A stretch of 64,000 bases of DNA from Terriglobia bacterium (GCA_020073215.1 JAIQFO010000016.1:40234-104233); one strand, 5' to 3'. Positions 45,903 to 55,634 are shown, numbered from the stretch's first letter. Made by a program: numbers and translations. Notes: generated by a model from the letters alone, not told the origin.

Positions 45903-46163
45903 ATGGCCTACGTAATTGCAGAGCCCTGCATTGGTACTAAAGACACGGCCTGTGTTGACGCCTGTCCAGTGGATTGCATTCACCCTAAGAAGGACTCCGA
46001 CAAGTACGCGACGGAAGAGATGCTGTATATCGACCCCGTGGAATGCATCGACTGCGGCGCTTGCGTGCCGGTGTGTCCGGTCTCGGCCATCTTCGCCCTC
46101 GACGACCTTCCGGAAAAATGGAAAGAGTACACCGAGCGGAATGCGAAGTACTTCGGGCGGTAG
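45903..46163 (+). CDS. 7Fe-type ferredoxin
   Basis: 86 aa electron carrier. First cluster set C9-x7-C17-x3-C21 with C25 following VD, as in [3Fe-4S]/[4Fe-4S] ferredoxins; second set C49-x2-C52-x2-C55-x3-C59. ETDLPEKW-like tail ends KYFGR. GAGGAG lies 12 bases before ATG; TAGAAT at 45853 may be the -10 box. Partner unknown. Confidence 0.92.
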   Translation: MAYVIAEPCIGTKDTACVDACPVDCIHPKKDSDKYATEEMLYIDPVECIDCGACVPVCPVSAIFALDDLPEKWKEYTERNAKYFGR

Positions 46164-46164
46164 G

Positions 46165-46258
46165 AAGTTTTCAGTTCTCAGTTTTCAGTCATCAGTAAAC
46201 CAGTTCGGCACCCGGAGCTCCTGATTTAACTGACAACTGAAAACTGACGACTGACAAC
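46165..46258. repeat. TTTTCAGTTCTCAG / CTGAAAACTGA inverted repeat
   Basis: GTTTTCAGTTCTCAGTTTTC on the left is complementary in part to ACAACTGAAAACTGACGACT on the right. Short related arms occur at 40799-40822 (CATTCAGCATTCAGTAACCAG). Intergenic repeat family. Confidence 0.75.
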
Positions 46259-46297
46259 CTCTTCCATTACAATCATTGCTTAACCTGTTGACCCTCC

Positions 46298-47041
46298 ATG
46301 GCGCTGAAGGAGTCGGAAGCGATCGTTCTGCGCACGTATCCACTGCGTGAGTCCGACCTGCTGGTCACGCTTTTTACCCGCATGGAAGGCAAGGTGAAAG
46401 GCGTGGCGCGCGCGGCCATGAAGTCTCGGCGCCGGTTTGGAGGCGCGCTGGAGCCGCTCACCTATGTGCGTGCGTTTTATGACGACCGCGAGCGGCAGGA
46501 ACTGGCGCGGCTTGATTCGTGTGAAGTGATCGAATCGCCGCTGGCCAACGAGGTCAGTTATCCGCGGGCGGCGGCGTTGGCGCACGTTGCGGAGTTGCTC
46601 GACGAGTTGATGCCTGACCGTGAGGCGAGCGACGCGGTGTTTCGGCTAAGCCTGGCGGTGTTGCAGGAACTGCGCGGCCGGGCGATGTGGATGCCGCTCA
46701 CGTACTTTGAGCTGTGGATGACGCGGCTGATGGGATTTCTGCCGGAGTTCGCGGAGTGCGCGGTCTGTGGACGCGCGCTTGATGGCAACCGGGCCTTTTA
46801 TCACGCGCTCGCCGATGGGTTAGTCTGCGCAGACGATAAGCGCGTGGCGTCGTCGGAACTGTCGACGGAATCGCGAAAGATTGCGGCGCAGATGCTGCGG
46901 TCGAGGGTTTCGGATTTTGCAGAGATCGACTGGCCGAAAGCGGTGTGCGCGGACCTGCGCAAGTTTCTTCTCCAGATTCTAGAGCGGCACATTGAGAAGA
47001 AGCTGGTGACGGCGGGAATGCTGGAGAAGATCGGCAGTTAG
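46298..47041 (+). CDS. recO: DNA repair protein RecO
   Basis: 247 aa. N-terminal OB fold ([57 protein letters not shown]) followed by a helical domain with the zinc site [24 protein letters not shown]. Works with RecR (23310) and RecF to load RecA. TACAAT lies 25 bases upstream as a possible -10 box. glyQ follows closely. Confidence 0.93.
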   Translation: MALKESEAIVLRTYPLRESDLLVTLFTRMEGKVKGVARAAMKSRRRFGGALEPLTYVRAFYDDRERQELARLDSCEVIESPLANEVSYPRAAALAHVAELLDELMPDREASDAVFRLSLAVLQELRGRAMWMPLTYFELWMTRLMGFLPEFAECAVCGRALDGNRAFYHALADGLVCADDKRVASSELSTESRKIAAQMLRSRVSDFAEIDWPKAVCADLRKFLLQILERHIEKKLVTAGMLEKIGS

Positions 47042-47108
47042 CAGGTTTGCCTTCGAGCTTTTGGCTCTTAGCGTGGTGTCGCATCGTTTCGCTGTACGAC
47101 AATATCTG

Positions 47109-48173
47109 GTGAAAAGCCGGACTCGTTACGTGAACTCATCTAAGTCCAATTCGCTGACCTTCCAGGAGCTCATCCTCAAGCTGCAAGCCTTCTTTGCTGA
47201 GCGCGGAGCGGTTGTTCAACAGCCCTACGACGTCGAAGTCGGCGCTGGAACGATGGCCCCGGAGACATTTCTTCGCGTGCTGGGACCGAATCCATACAAG
47301 GTGGCTTATGTACAGCCGTCGCGGCGTCCGGCGGACGGGCGCTACGGGGAGAATCCTAACCGCTTGTTCAAGCACTTGCAGTTGCAGGTGATCCTGAAGC
47401 CGCCGCCGGAAAATGTTCAGGAACTTTACCTGGAATCGCTGGGCGCGATCGGTATAGATCTGCGTCAGCACGACATCAAGTTTGAAGAGGATAACTGGGA
47501 ATCTCCGACGCTCGGAGCTTGGGGCATCGGGTGGCAGGTGATGCTCGACGGGCTGGAGGTCACACAGTTTACCTACTTCCAGCAATGTGGCGGCGTCGAC
47601 CTCGATCCTATTTCCGCCGAGCTTACTTATGGATTAGAGCGGCTGTGCGCTTTCCTGCAGGATGTGGATTCGATTTACGACATCGTGTGGGCGCGCGATC
47701 CAATGATCGGCGGAGAGAAGACGGGCAGGGAAGTGAAGTACGGCGACGTGCGTCTGGCCGACGAGCAGCAGTTCTCTGTGTACAACTTCGAAGCGGCGGA
47801 CGTCGAGAAAACCTGGAAGCATTTTGAACTCTGCGAAGCGGAGTGCACGAAGCTGATTGATGGTTACGCGGCTTTAGCGAAGGACAAGAGCGAGGGCGAT
47901 GGCGTCGCGCGCGAGAAGGCGCGCTTCCCATTGCTGGGCGCCTATGATCTGTGCCTGAAATGCTCGCACTACTTCAATATTCTCGATGCTCGGGGCGCGA
48001 TTTCGGTTACCGAGCGCGTCGGCGTCATCGCGCGGGTGCGGGCGCTTGCCGTGGGGATTGCCAAGGCCTGGATGGACCAGCAGTTCCCGGCCGAAAAAAA
48101 AACTGAGAAGAAGGATCAAGGCTCAAAGGCCGGGGCTAAGGAAAAGAAAGGGAAGCTCGCTCCGGTGGGATGA
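47109..48173 (+). CDS. glyQ: Glycine-tRNA ligase alpha subunit
   Basis: Class II aminoacyl-tRNA synthetase subunit holding the active site. About 354 aa from GTG 47109: [44 protein letters not shown] and the [19 protein letters not shown] motif. The C-terminus has a Lys-rich tail (about residues 328-354), longer than usual. GTG 47130 is an alternative start; 47109 has a GACAAT five bases before it, a leaderless-like layout. glyS follows after 123 bases. Confidence 0.93.
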   Translation: MKSRTRYVNSSKSNSLTFQELILKLQAFFAERGAVVQQPYDVEVGAGTMAPETFLRVLGPNPYKVAYVQPSRRPADGRYGENPNRLFKHLQLQVILKPPPENVQELYLESLGAIGIDLRQHDIKFEEDNWESPTLGAWGIGWQVMLDGLEVTQFTYFQQCGGVDLDPISAELTYGLERLCAFLQDVDSIYDIVWARDPMIGGEKTGREVKYGDVRLADEQQFSVYNFEAADVEKTWKHFELCEAECTKLIDGYAALAKDKSEGDGVAREKARFPLLGAYDLCLKCSHYFNILDARGAISVTERVGVIARVRALAVGIAKAWMDQQFPAEKKTEKKDQGSKAGAKEKKGKLAPVG

Positions 48174-48238
48174 AGGCTTAAACCACAGGGGACACAGGGG
48201 TTCAAAGGGGATGTCTTCTTGCCGATCTGAGCTTCTCT

Positions 48239-48254
48239 TGTGATCTAGCTCACA
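48239..48254. promoter_or_regulatory. Crp-consensus dyad upstream of glyS
   Basis: TGTGATCTAGCTCACA matches the E. coli Crp consensus TGTGA-N6-TCACA exactly, 43 bases before the glyS start. A Crp/Fnr-family gene lies at 56158, but its own putative sites have a different half-site. Confidence 0.4.
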
Positions 48255-48296
48255 TTTAGTTTGCTGCGGTTTTGAGAACATAGACGGAACTGCCCG

Positions 48297-50462
48297 ATGC
48301 CTGATTTTTTGCTCGAAATCGGATGCGAAGAGATTCCGGCGCGGATGATTGACCCCGCTTCTCTGGAGTTGCGCGAACGTCTGAACGCGCTGTTGCGGCG
48401 CGAGCGTCTGGAACCGGCCGGAACGATTACGCATCTCGACACGCCCCGCCGGTTGGCGGTTCTGGCTTCCAGCATTCCCGCCTCGCAACCGGACATTACC
48501 GAGCGGGTGAACGGACCCTCCGCGCAGGTTGCATATAAGGATGGACAGCCGACGCCCGCCGCTCACGCCTTCGCTAAGAAAGTGGGAGTCGATGTCGCCA
48601 AACTGGAGAAAGTCAGCACTCCCAGGGGTGAATATCTCGCCGCCACGGTCACCCGGAAAGGCCGCGCCGCCGCCGAGATTCTTGCGGAGATGCTGCCCAA
48701 GGAAATCTCCACGCTCTATTGGCCGAAGAACATGTACTGGCGCAAGCGCGGCGAAGTGTTCGTTCGTCCGGTGCGCTGGCTGGTGGCGATGCTCGATGAG
48801 CAAGTTGTTCCGGTGGAGTTGTTTGGCATCGCGGCGGGCAAGACTTCGCGAGGACATCGCATCGTTGGCGGCAAGCCGGGCGGCGAGGCGATTGTCGTCT
48901 CCAAGCCCGCCGCCTATGTCGATGCCCTGCGCGGCGCAGAGGTTCTCGGCGCCTCCGAGCGTGAGCAGGTGATTCGCAAGGCCCTCGACGCGGCCACTCG
49001 CACCATCCCTGGGGCGCGTTGGCGCGAAGACAAGCCGTTGGTCGCGACCGTCGTCAATCTGACGGAATTTCCTTCCGTGATCCTCGGCAGCTTCGATCCC
49101 GAGTTTCTCGCCTTGCCGGAAGAGGTGCTGGTTACGGTAATGCGTGACCACCAAAAATATTTCGCCATCGAAGATGCGAACGGGAAACTCCTGCCCCACT
49201 TCCTCGCCGTGCTCAATACGGCTGCCGATTCGGACGGCCTGATCCGCCACGGCAACGAACGGGTTCTGCGCGCCCGCTTCAACGATGCCCGGTTTTTCTG
49301 GCAGACGGACCAGAAGCAAACGCTCCGCCAGCGCGTCGAGTTGCTGCGTCACGTCACCTTCCAGAAAGATCTCGGCAGCTATTACGACAAGACGCTGCGG
49401 GTGCAGCACATGGCCAGCTGGCTGGCCGAGATCGTGAAGCAGAGTGGCATGGCGATTCGGCCCGGCATCGTTCACAAAGCGGCGGTGCTGGCGAAAACCG
49501 ATCTGACCACGGAACTGGTCAAGGAGTTCACCGAACTGCAGGGAATTGTCGGCGGCCTTTACGCGCGCGTACAGCATCTCGATGACGGCATGAAGCCCGA
49601 TGTGCAGCAGGAGATTTCGCGTGCCATCTACGATCATTACAAGCCCGAGTCGATGGAAGACAGCGCGCCTGCGACGGTAGAAGGGGCAATTCTCTCGATC
49701 GCCGATAAAGCCGACTCGATCGCCGGGATGTTTGGGCTCGGCCTCATTCCCAGCGGATCGAAGGACCCGTTTGCGCTGCGCCGCCAGGCCAACGGCATCG
49801 TGAAGACGATTGCCGAGCATAAGCTGCCGTTGCGTCTCTCGGAGATCATGGCCGATGCGCGGATTCGCTATAAGGGATCGGAGGCGGAGAAGAAGTTTTC
49901 CAATGCCGCCTACGCCGAGTCGGTCCGCGGGTTTTTCCGCGAGCGGCTCGAGTTTTACTTGAAGGATGCGCGTGGCTATGCGTACGACGTGGTCAGCGCC
50001 GTGCTGGCGGTTGACTCCGATGATGTAGTGGACGCGGCCGCCCGTGCCGAGGCGGTGAGTAAAGTGCGCGGTTCGGCCGATTTCGAATCCATCTCTACCG
50101 CCTTCAAGCGCATGAAGAACATTCTTCGCCAGGCTGCTGAAAAGACTAAGGTTATCGCGCTGCGACTCGATCCTACTGGGCTCCGCGAAGAATCCGAGAG
50201 GGAACTGGCCGGGCTGATCCCACAGACTGTGGCTACGGTCGAGAAACTGCGCGCGGCGCGTGACTATGAAGGGGCGCTGCTGGAGATTGCGAAGCTGCGT
50301 CCGGCGATCGATAAGTTTTTCGACAAGGTCATGGTCATGGTGGACGATGACCATCTCCGCGCCAATCGTCTGGCTCTGTTGCAGACCGTGGTGAAAGAAT
50401 TCTCTACGATCGCGGACTTCTCCGAGATCGTGACCGAAGGCAAGGAATCTACGAAATCATAG
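48297..50462 (+). CDS. glyS: Glycine-tRNA ligase beta subunit
   Basis: 721 aa tRNA-binding subunit. MPDFLLEIGCEEIPARMI at the start, FVRPVRWLVAMLDEQVVP, an HD-like centre (IADKADSIAGMFGLGLIPSGSKDPFALRRQANG) and a C-terminal anticodon-binding domain ending near DDDHLRANRLALLQTV. Needed with GlyQ for glycyl-tRNA synthesis. Ends 14 bases before ppdK. Confidence 0.95.
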   Translation: MPDFLLEIGCEEIPARMIDPASLELRERLNALLRRERLEPAGTITHLDTPRRLAVLASSIPASQPDITERVNGPSAQVAYKDGQPTPAAHAFAKKVGVDVAKLEKVSTPRGEYLAATVTRKGRAAAEILAEMLPKEISTLYWPKNMYWRKRGEVFVRPVRWLVAMLDEQVVPVELFGIAAGKTSRGHRIVGGKPGGEAIVVSKPAAYVDALRGAEVLGASEREQVIRKALDAATRTIPGARWREDKPLVATVVNLTEFPSVILGSFDPEFLALPEEVLVTVMRDHQKYFAIEDANGKLLPHFLAVLNTAADSDGLIRHGNERVLRARFNDARFFWQTDQKQTLRQRVELLRHVTFQKDLGSYYDKTLRVQHMASWLAEIVKQSGMAIRPGIVHKAAVLAKTDLTTELVKEFTELQGIVGGLYARVQHLDDGMKPDVQQEISRAIYDHYKPESMEDSAPATVEGAILSIADKADSIAGMFGLGLIPSGSKDPFALRRQANGIVKTIAEHKLPLRLSEIMADARIRYKGSEAEKKFSNAAYAESVRGFFRERLEFYLKDARGYAYDVVSAVLAVDSDDVVDAAARAEAVSKVRGSADFESISTAFKRMKNILRQAAEKTKVIALRLDPTGLREESERELAGLIPQTVATVEKLRAARDYEGALLEIAKLRPAIDKFFDKVMVMVDDDHLRANRLALLQTVVKEFSTIADFSEIVTEGKESTKS

Positions 50463-50476
50463 AAAAGAGGACACAC

Positions 50477-53278
50477 ATGGCAACGACAGCTCTCCCCGAT
50501 ACCGAAATTATGGAAACGAAGACGAATGAGGCGAAACCTGTGACCACAAAATATGTTTACTTCTTCGGCGGTGGCAAGGCCGATGGCAACGGCAAGATGA
50601 AAGACGTACTCGGCGGCAAAGGTGCTGGACTGGCCGAGATGACGAACGCCGGCCTTCCCGTGCCTCCCGGCTTCACCATCCAGACCGAGGCCTGCCGCGA
50701 ATACATGCGCCACAACGCGGTGTCGAAAGAAGTGGACCGCCAGACGGAAGAATCGCTGGCCAACCTCGAAAGTCTTCAGGGACAGAAACTCGGCAAGGGT
50801 GAGAACCCGCTGCTGGTGAGCGTGCGTTCGGGAGCGAAGTTCTCGATGCCCGGCATGATGGATACGATCCTCAACCTGGGTTTGAACGATCAGAGCGTCG
50901 AAGCGCTGGCTAAGCGCTCCAGCAATCCGCGGTTTGCGTATGACTCCTATCGGCGGCTGATTCAGATGTTCGGCAACGTCGTGCTCGACATCGAAAAATC
51001 GGTGTTCGACGAAATTTTCGACGCCAAGAAAAAACAGAAGAAGACGAAGTTCGACACCGGCCTCGACGCCAAGGCACTGCAAGAGGTGATCGCGGAGTAC
51101 AAGAAAGCGGTCAAAAAGCACGCCCATCGCGACTTTCCGCAAGAGGCCAAGGAACAGCTGGTGCTGGCGCGCGATGCCGTATTCCGCTCGTGGAACAACG
51201 ATCGCGCCAAGCACTATCGCCGCATCAACAATATTTCGGACGACCTCGGCACCGCGGTCAACGTGCAGGCCATGGTCTTCGGCAATCTCGGCGAGACCAG
51301 CGGCACCGGCGTGGGTTTCACGCGCAACCCTGCCACGGGAACGAATGAGTTCTACGGCGAGTTTCTGATGAACGCGCAGGGCGAAGATGTGGTTTCGGGG
51401 GTGCGCACTCCGGTTCCAATCCTGGAACTCGAAAAGATTATGCCCGATGTCTACACCCAGCTTCGCGAGATCACGACGCGTCTGGAAACGCATTACAAAG
51501 ACATGCAGGACTTCGAGTTCACCATTCAGGACCGCAAGCTCTACATGCTGCAAACGCGTAACGGGAAGCGCACCGGACTGGCCGCGGTTCGGGTGGCGTT
51601 GCAGATGGTGGACGAAGGGCTCATCAAGAAAGAAGAAGCCATCTTCCGGGTCGAGCCGAACCAGTTATACGACTTTCTGGTTCCGCGTCTTGACGAAAAA
51701 GGAAGCACGGTGGAAGTGCTGGCGAAGGGCCTGCCGGCCTCGCCGGGCGCGGCGGTGGGACAGATTGTGTTCACCGCCGACGAAGCGGTCGAAAAGGTTG
51801 CCGCCGGAAAGAATGTTCACGTCATTCTGGTGCGCGCCGAAACCACGCCCGAAGATATTCACGGCATGGAAGTGGCCAAGGGCATTCTGACCTCGCGCGG
51901 CGGCATGACCAGCCACGCCGCGGTGGTTACGCGCGGGATGGGCAAGTGCTGCGTAGCGGGCGCGGGCGACGTGGACGTGGATGAAAAGGCGCGCGAGATG
52001 CGGGTCAAGGGCCAGACCTTCAAGGCCGGCGACTGGATCTCGCTCGATGGCACCACGGGCCGCATCATCAAGGGCAAGCTGAACACGCTCGAACCTTCTC
52101 CGGACGACCCGGAGCTGCAGAAATTCATGGGCTGGGCCGATCCGTATCGCACCATGAAAGTGCGTGCGAACGCCGACATTCCGCGTGACGCCATTCAGGC
52201 ACGCGCGTTTGGAGCGGAGGGCATCGGGCTCTGCCGCACCGAGCACATGTTTTTTGGCGAAGAAAAGATTCCGCACATGCGCGCCATGATTCTTGCCGAC
52301 AACGAAAAGGATCGTCGCGCCGCGCTCAAGAAACTGCTGCCCATGCAGCGCAAGGATTTCGACGGAGTGTTCCGGGCGATGGATGGATTTCCGGTAACGA
52401 TCCGCACACTCGACCCGCCGCTGCACGAGTTCCTGCCGCGCCGCGAGGATTTAATGGTGGATATCGCGACGTTCCAGTACGCGGATGCGAAAGAGAAAAA
52501 GGCGCTGGTCTCGAAGTACCGCGACTACGGAGCGAAAGCGGTGGGCGATTTGAAGAAGCTTCTGCCCTCGCTTCTCAGCCGCGTCGAGCAGCTTCATGAG
52601 TTCAACCCCATGCTCGGACATCGCGGTTGCCGGCTCGGCATCACCTATCCGGAGATCACCGAAATGCAGGCGCGCGCCATCTTCGAAGCGGCCGTCGCGG
52701 TGGCGAAAGACGGTGTCAAGGTCTATCCCGAAGTGATGATCCCGCTCACCGCCACGCTGAACGAAATGGCGAACCAGGCGGCGATCGTCAACCGGGTAGC
52801 GAAAGAAGTCTTCAAAGAAAAAGGACGCACGGTCGAGTACATGGTCGGGACGATGATCGAGCTGCCGCGGGCTGCTCTGGTCGCCGATGAGATCGCGAAG
52901 GAAGCGCAGTTCTTCTCCTTCGGCACCAACGATCTCACGCAGACCACCTGGGGCTTCTCGCGCGACGATGTCAACAAGATTCTGCCGACCTACATCGCCG
53001 AGGGCATCATCAAGCAGGATCCGTTTAACGCTCTCGATCGTGAAGGCGTCGGGCAGTTAGTCAAGATGGCGACCGAACGCGGACGCAAGACGCGTCCGAA
53101 CCTGAAGGTGGGAATCTGCGGCGAGCACGGCGGCGAACCATCGTCGGTCGAGTTCTGCTACCAGACGGGGCTCAACTACGTTTCCTGCTCACCGTTCCGG
53201 GTGCTTACGGCGCGATTGGCGGCAGCCCAGGCGGCGGCCGGCGAGAAGCTGCAAAGCGACGCGGGACGAACGAAGTAA
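50477..53278 (+). CDS. ppdK: Pyruvate, phosphate dikinase
   Basis: Interconverts pyruvate + ATP + Pi and PEP + AMP + PPi. 933 aa: N-terminal ATP-grasp region (YFFGGGKADGNGKMKDVLGGKGAGLAEM, long insertion rich in Lys near 190-215), swivel domain with the phosphohistidine in GGMTSHAAVVTRGMGK, and the PEP-binding barrel with FGTNDLTQTTWGFSRDD and the C-terminal GICGEHGGEP active-site Cys. AAGAGGAC before the ATG. A clear terminator follows, so glyQ-glyS-ppdK can end there. Confidence 0.95.
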   Translation: MATTALPDTEIMETKTNEAKPVTTKYVYFFGGGKADGNGKMKDVLGGKGAGLAEMTNAGLPVPPGFTIQTEACREYMRHNAVSKEVDRQTEESLANLESLQGQKLGKGENPLLVSVRSGAKFSMPGMMDTILNLGLNDQSVEALAKRSSNPRFAYDSYRRLIQMFGNVVLDIEKSVFDEIFDAKKKQKKTKFDTGLDAKALQEVIAEYKKAVKKHAHRDFPQEAKEQLVLARDAVFRSWNNDRAKHYRRINNISDDLGTAVNVQAMVFGNLGETSGTGVGFTRNPATGTNEFYGEFLMNAQGEDVVSGVRTPVPILELEKIMPDVYTQLREITTRLETHYKDMQDFEFTIQDRKLYMLQTRNGKRTGLAAVRVALQMVDEGLIKKEEAIFRVEPNQLYDFLVPRLDEKGSTVEVLAKGLPASPGAAVGQIVFTADEAVEKVAAGKNVHVILVRAETTPEDIHGMEVAKGILTSRGGMTSHAAVVTRGMGKCCVAGAGDVDVDEKAREMRVKGQTFKAGDWISLDGTTGRIIKGKLNTLEPSPDDPELQKFMGWADPYRTMKVRANADIPRDAIQARAFGAEGIGLCRTEHMFFGEEKIPHMRAMILADNEKDRRAALKKLLPMQRKDFDGVFRAMDGFPVTIRTLDPPLHEFLPRREDLMVDIATFQYADAKEKKALVSKYRDYGAKAVGDLKKLLPSLLSRVEQLHEFNPMLGHRGCRLGITYPEITEMQARAIFEAAVAVAKDGVKVYPEVMIPLTATLNEMANQAAIVNRVAKEVFKEKGRTVEYMVGTMIELPRAALVADEIAKEAQFFSFGTNDLTQTTWGFSRDDVNKILPTYIAEGIIKQDPFNALDREGVGQLVKMATERGRKTRPNLKVGICGEHGGEPSSVEFCYQTGLNYVSCSPFRVLTARLAAAQAAAGEKLQSDAGRTK

Positions 53279-53286
53279 ATTCTGAA

Positions 53287-53327
53287 GGGCATCGAGGCCA
53301 GTGCATCCCGGCTTCGATGCCCTTTTT
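53287..53327 (+). terminator. Intrinsic terminator of ppdK
   Basis: GGGCATCGAGGCC (53287-53299) and GGCTTCGATGCCC (53310-53322) form a 13-bp stem with one G-T pair, followed by TTTTT, ten bases after the ppdK stop. Confidence 0.9.
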
Positions 53328-53373
53328 ACTTGGAACCGAATCGCACTTTCCGCTGAGTCCGTTACGGCGGCGT

Positions 53374-53973
53374 TCACTGGACTCTCTGCAGCCGTGCGAT
53401 CAGCTTCTGCGCCAGGTTTTCCTCCGATTCGGACCATAGCAAGCGCCCCGTTGCCCCAGCGTTCTTCTCCATCCGGGCGGTAAGCTCCACCAGTTTTTGA
53501 ACGTTGCTTCGGACGTTGCGTTCCGCCTCAGAGGTCAACGCGATTTCTTCGTGGAGGAAGGAAGTATCCGAGCCGAAATCAATTTGAATGTGACCAGCCT
53601 CTTCCGCGGCGCGCTCTTCAAATTCCATCCCGTGCGCAATCAGACGCACCAGCGACGGCTCCAGCACCCATTTCTCCTTCTCCGTGCCCTCCGGAGGAGT
53701 CCACAAATCCCAATACGCCTCGAACAGGTAGGCATAGTCGTCGTGGAGCAGTTCCGCGACCTCGGCCGCGGCCCCTTCCGGCGCCACTCCTGGACGGAAG
53801 CGGCGTTCCAGAACCGTCGGTTCGCTCCACGAGACCGGTTGGATCGCCACGTAGGTTACTCCATCCCGCGCCGCGGAAAACGGAATTTGCCGGAGTACGC
53901 TGACCGTTCGTGGCAAAATCTCGGCCTCATCAAAACTGGGAAACCACAGGCTCAAATAGAGTGAATCGCCCAT
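53374..53973 (-). CDS. Conserved hypothetical protein
   Basis: 199 aa, acidic, soluble, no signal peptide: MGDSLYLSLWFPSFDEAEILPRTVSVLRQIPFS at the N-terminus, a DDYAYLFEAYWDLW centre and a C-terminal helix. I do not recognise the family. It converges on ppdK, and its 5' end faces tRNA-Glu across 127 bases. Confidence 0.65.
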   Translation of the reverse strand: MGDSLYLSLWFPSFDEAEILPRTVSVLRQIPFSAARDGVTYVAIQPVSWSEPTVLERRFRPGVAPEGAAAEVAELLHDDYAYLFEAYWDLWTPPEGTEKEKWVLEPSLVRLIAHGMEFEERAAEEAGHIQIDFGSDTSFLHEEIALTSEAERNVRSNVQKLVELTARMEKNAGATGRLLWSESEENLAQKLIARLQRVQ

Positions 53974-54035
53974 GGACGTATTCTAAATCGCAGGCGCGAT
54001 TGATTCCGTGGCCGGAGCGGCTAAACCACCTGGTT

Positions 54036-54064
54036 TTGACGCGCGAAAAGCGCCCTGTTACTAT
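54036..54064 (+). promoter_or_regulatory. Promoter of tRNA-Glu
   Basis: TTGACG (54036-54041) and TACTAT (54059-54064) are 17 bases apart; the tRNA begins 36 bases after the -10 box. Confidence 0.6.
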
Positions 54065-54100
54065 GAACTTCGGCGGCCAACAGCCTTCTCGCCCAGAAAC

Positions 54101-54178
54101 GTCCCCGTCGTCTAGCCTGGCCTAGGACATCGCCCTTTCACGGCGGTAACACGGGTTCAAATCCCGTCGGGGACGCCA
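54101..54178 (+). tRNA. tRNA-Glu (TTC)
   Basis: Acceptor arms GTCCCCG/CGGGGAC, anticodon stem TCGCC/GGCGG around loop CTTTCAC giving anticodon TTC, T-loop GTTCAAAT, discriminator G and encoded CCA (54176-54178). Its 3' end overlaps the antisense winged-helix gene at 54157. Confidence 0.95.
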
Positions 54179-54573
54179 ACTTTATCAACCACTTGCAAAT
54201 CCCCTCCAGAATTTTGTAGGTCCGTTACGGTCCGATAAGCCTCGGTGTCTGGTTTTTCTTCGTTTTGATGGGAGCGATTCCAGACCCGCATGGCGTAGTG
54301 ACAGATCACGATGGGTTGGCCATGTATGAAGATTTCCGCAAGCTTCCGCCGCAGGTATTCCAGCCTGGCGCATCCTCTTTCCGTGAGACGGTAGGTCAAA
54401 TGACCGCGTCTGGAGTTCGGATGTCGGTCGAGCAATCCCTGACCGTGGAGGCGTCCGAGGTAGCTATAGAGGGAGCGGCGGTCAGGGGCGGGTCGAAGCT
54501 GTCGACGAACGGAATCCGGTTTAAGAAATCCGTTAACTTGCGCGAAGATCAGCAAAACTTCCAGTTTTGTCAT
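54157..54573 (-). CDS. Winged-helix (PadR-like) transcriptional regulator
   Basis: 138 aa. Winged-helix pattern: TKLEVLLIFAQVNGFLKPDSVRRQL, SLYSYLGRLHGQGLL and RRGHLTYRLTERGCARLEYLRR as wing and last helix. Its final seven or so codons are the reverse complement of the T-arm and acceptor of tRNA-Glu, so the true stop may once have lain elsewhere. ATG 54573 is preferred over 54603. No partner gene is evident. Confidence 0.6.
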   Translation of the reverse strand: MTKLEVLLIFAQVNGFLKPDSVRRQLRPAPDRRSLYSYLGRLHGQGLLDRHPNSRRGHLTYRLTERGCARLEYLRRKLAEIFIHGQPIVICHYAMRVWNRSHQNEEKPDTEAYRTVTDLQNSGGDLQVVDKVGVPDGI

Positions 54574-54689
54574 TGTGACCCAAGAAAGACTAAAAGTTAA
54601 CATTAATGCACGTGTTCAGGGTACTGGCACATGCCAGGGTATAAGTTGAAATCCGTATCTAAATAAATCCCATCGAGAGTTAATTAAAA

Positions 54690-54720
54690 CTGGCCGAAAC
54701 CGGTACGCGGTTTCGGCCAG
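54690..54720 (-). terminator. Intrinsic terminator of the SYLF gene
   Basis: CTGGCCGAAACCG and CGGTTTCGGCCAG make a perfect 13-bp stem with a 5-base loop. On the minus strand TTTTAATTAA follows. It lies 36 bases after the SYLF stop. Confidence 0.88.
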
Positions 54721-54755
54721 CGGAGGTGATGCCTTGCTTGCACACGCTTCTCAAC

Positions 54756-55487
54756 TTACTTATTGCCCTCTTTCTTATTTTCGTCTTTGAGTTCTGCAAT
54801 GTGCGCCTGTTGGCCTGCATCTGAAACGGCCTTCATGAATGCGTCGGCGCTTCGGGGAGTGGTTGCTTTGCCGGAAAGAATGTTGCGGAAGCTCATGTGC
54901 TTGCCGTAAATGGCACGTGTCGAGTCGTTGTCCTGCTCCACAACCGCACCTTCGAGGGTCAAGCCGGCGAACACGCCCTTCGAACGCGAATAGGTCAGCA
55001 ATTCCGTGTTCATCTTCCAGTCGGTTCCGGCGGAAGCATGACGGCCTACCGGGCCCGCTGCAACCGATCCTTCACCGGTGAGTTCAAACTTGCTGGAGAG
55101 CAGATGCTGTAAACCACGATCGTTCATGACCAGCATGACCAGGTCCACGTCTTCGATGCCGATCTGCAATCCCCAGCTTCCCCCGCCCACGGAAACGAAT
55201 GCCGGTGCGCTCCAGCCTTCAGGCGTACGGCAGGTAGCCACACCCCGTCCGTGCTTGCCGCCAAAAACGAAGCCACCTTTAATTAGGTCTGGCACCACCA
55301 GGATGCACTTTGCGCCGCTTAACACTTCTTCCGGGATACCCTTGTCGGGTGTGGACATGACAGCGTGGAGAACGCTCACGGATCTTTCCATGCGGTCGAC
55401 CGAATCTTCACGGGCCGAGCCTGCCCACGCCAAGGTTCCCACCAGACCGATCAAACTCATCAACAGCAGCGACATTACCTTTTTCAT
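54756..55487 (-). CDS. SYLF (Ysc84-type) lipid-binding domain protein
   Basis: 243 aa with a signal peptide (residues 1-22, TLAWAGS). The SYLF core is clear: DKGIPEEVLSGAKCILVVPDLIKGGFVFGGKHGRGVATCR, FVSVGGGSWGLQIGIEDVDLVMLVMN and a TGEGSVAAGPVGRHASAGTD segment. SYLF domains bind phosphoinositides in eukaryotes; bacterial forms sit in the envelope and are stress-linked. AAGGA precedes the ATG. A TGNNC-N6-GNNCA dyad (55619) lies 132 bases upstream. Confidence 0.9.
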   Translation of the reverse strand: MKKVMSLLLMSLIGLVGTLAWAGSAREDSVDRMERSVSVLHAVMSTPDKGIPEEVLSGAKCILVVPDLIKGGFVFGGKHGRGVATCRTPEGWSAPAFVSVGGGSWGLQIGIEDVDLVMLVMNDRGLQHLLSSKFELTGEGSVAAGPVGRHASAGTDWKMNTELLTYSRSKGVFAGLTLEGAVVEQDNDSTRAIYGKHMSFRNILSGKATTPRSADAFMKAVSDAGQQAHIAELKDENKKEGNK

Positions 55488-55618
55488 GATTGTTCCTTAT
55501 GGGTTACGGAACTAAGAGGAGAAAACTTCAGATGGGCTGACTTAGCTCAGATAACCTGAAAGAGAGAGAGGAAGTACTCGTCTCAGGTGTCATGATCGCT
55601 CAGCGGACGGTAGAAAGC

Positions 55619-55634
55619 TGGTCTACATTGCTCA
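55619..55634. promoter_or_regulatory. TGNNC-N6-GNNCA dyad A
   Basis: TGGTC-TACATT-GCTCA, between the SYLF gene and the 80-aa gene. One of six 16-bp dyads of one type in 55.6-61.7 kb. The 55488-55837 gap also holds CAGGT/GACACC repeat pieces and no gene. Confidence 0.45.

Noticed and set aside
48123..50354. 743-codon minus-strand open frame
   Set aside because: It is antisense to glyS, whose frame carries clear family motifs; high GC content produces long antisense frames.
50264..51553. 429-codon minus-strand open frame
   Set aside because: It is antisense to glyS and ppdK; translation looks like a reverse-strand shadow.
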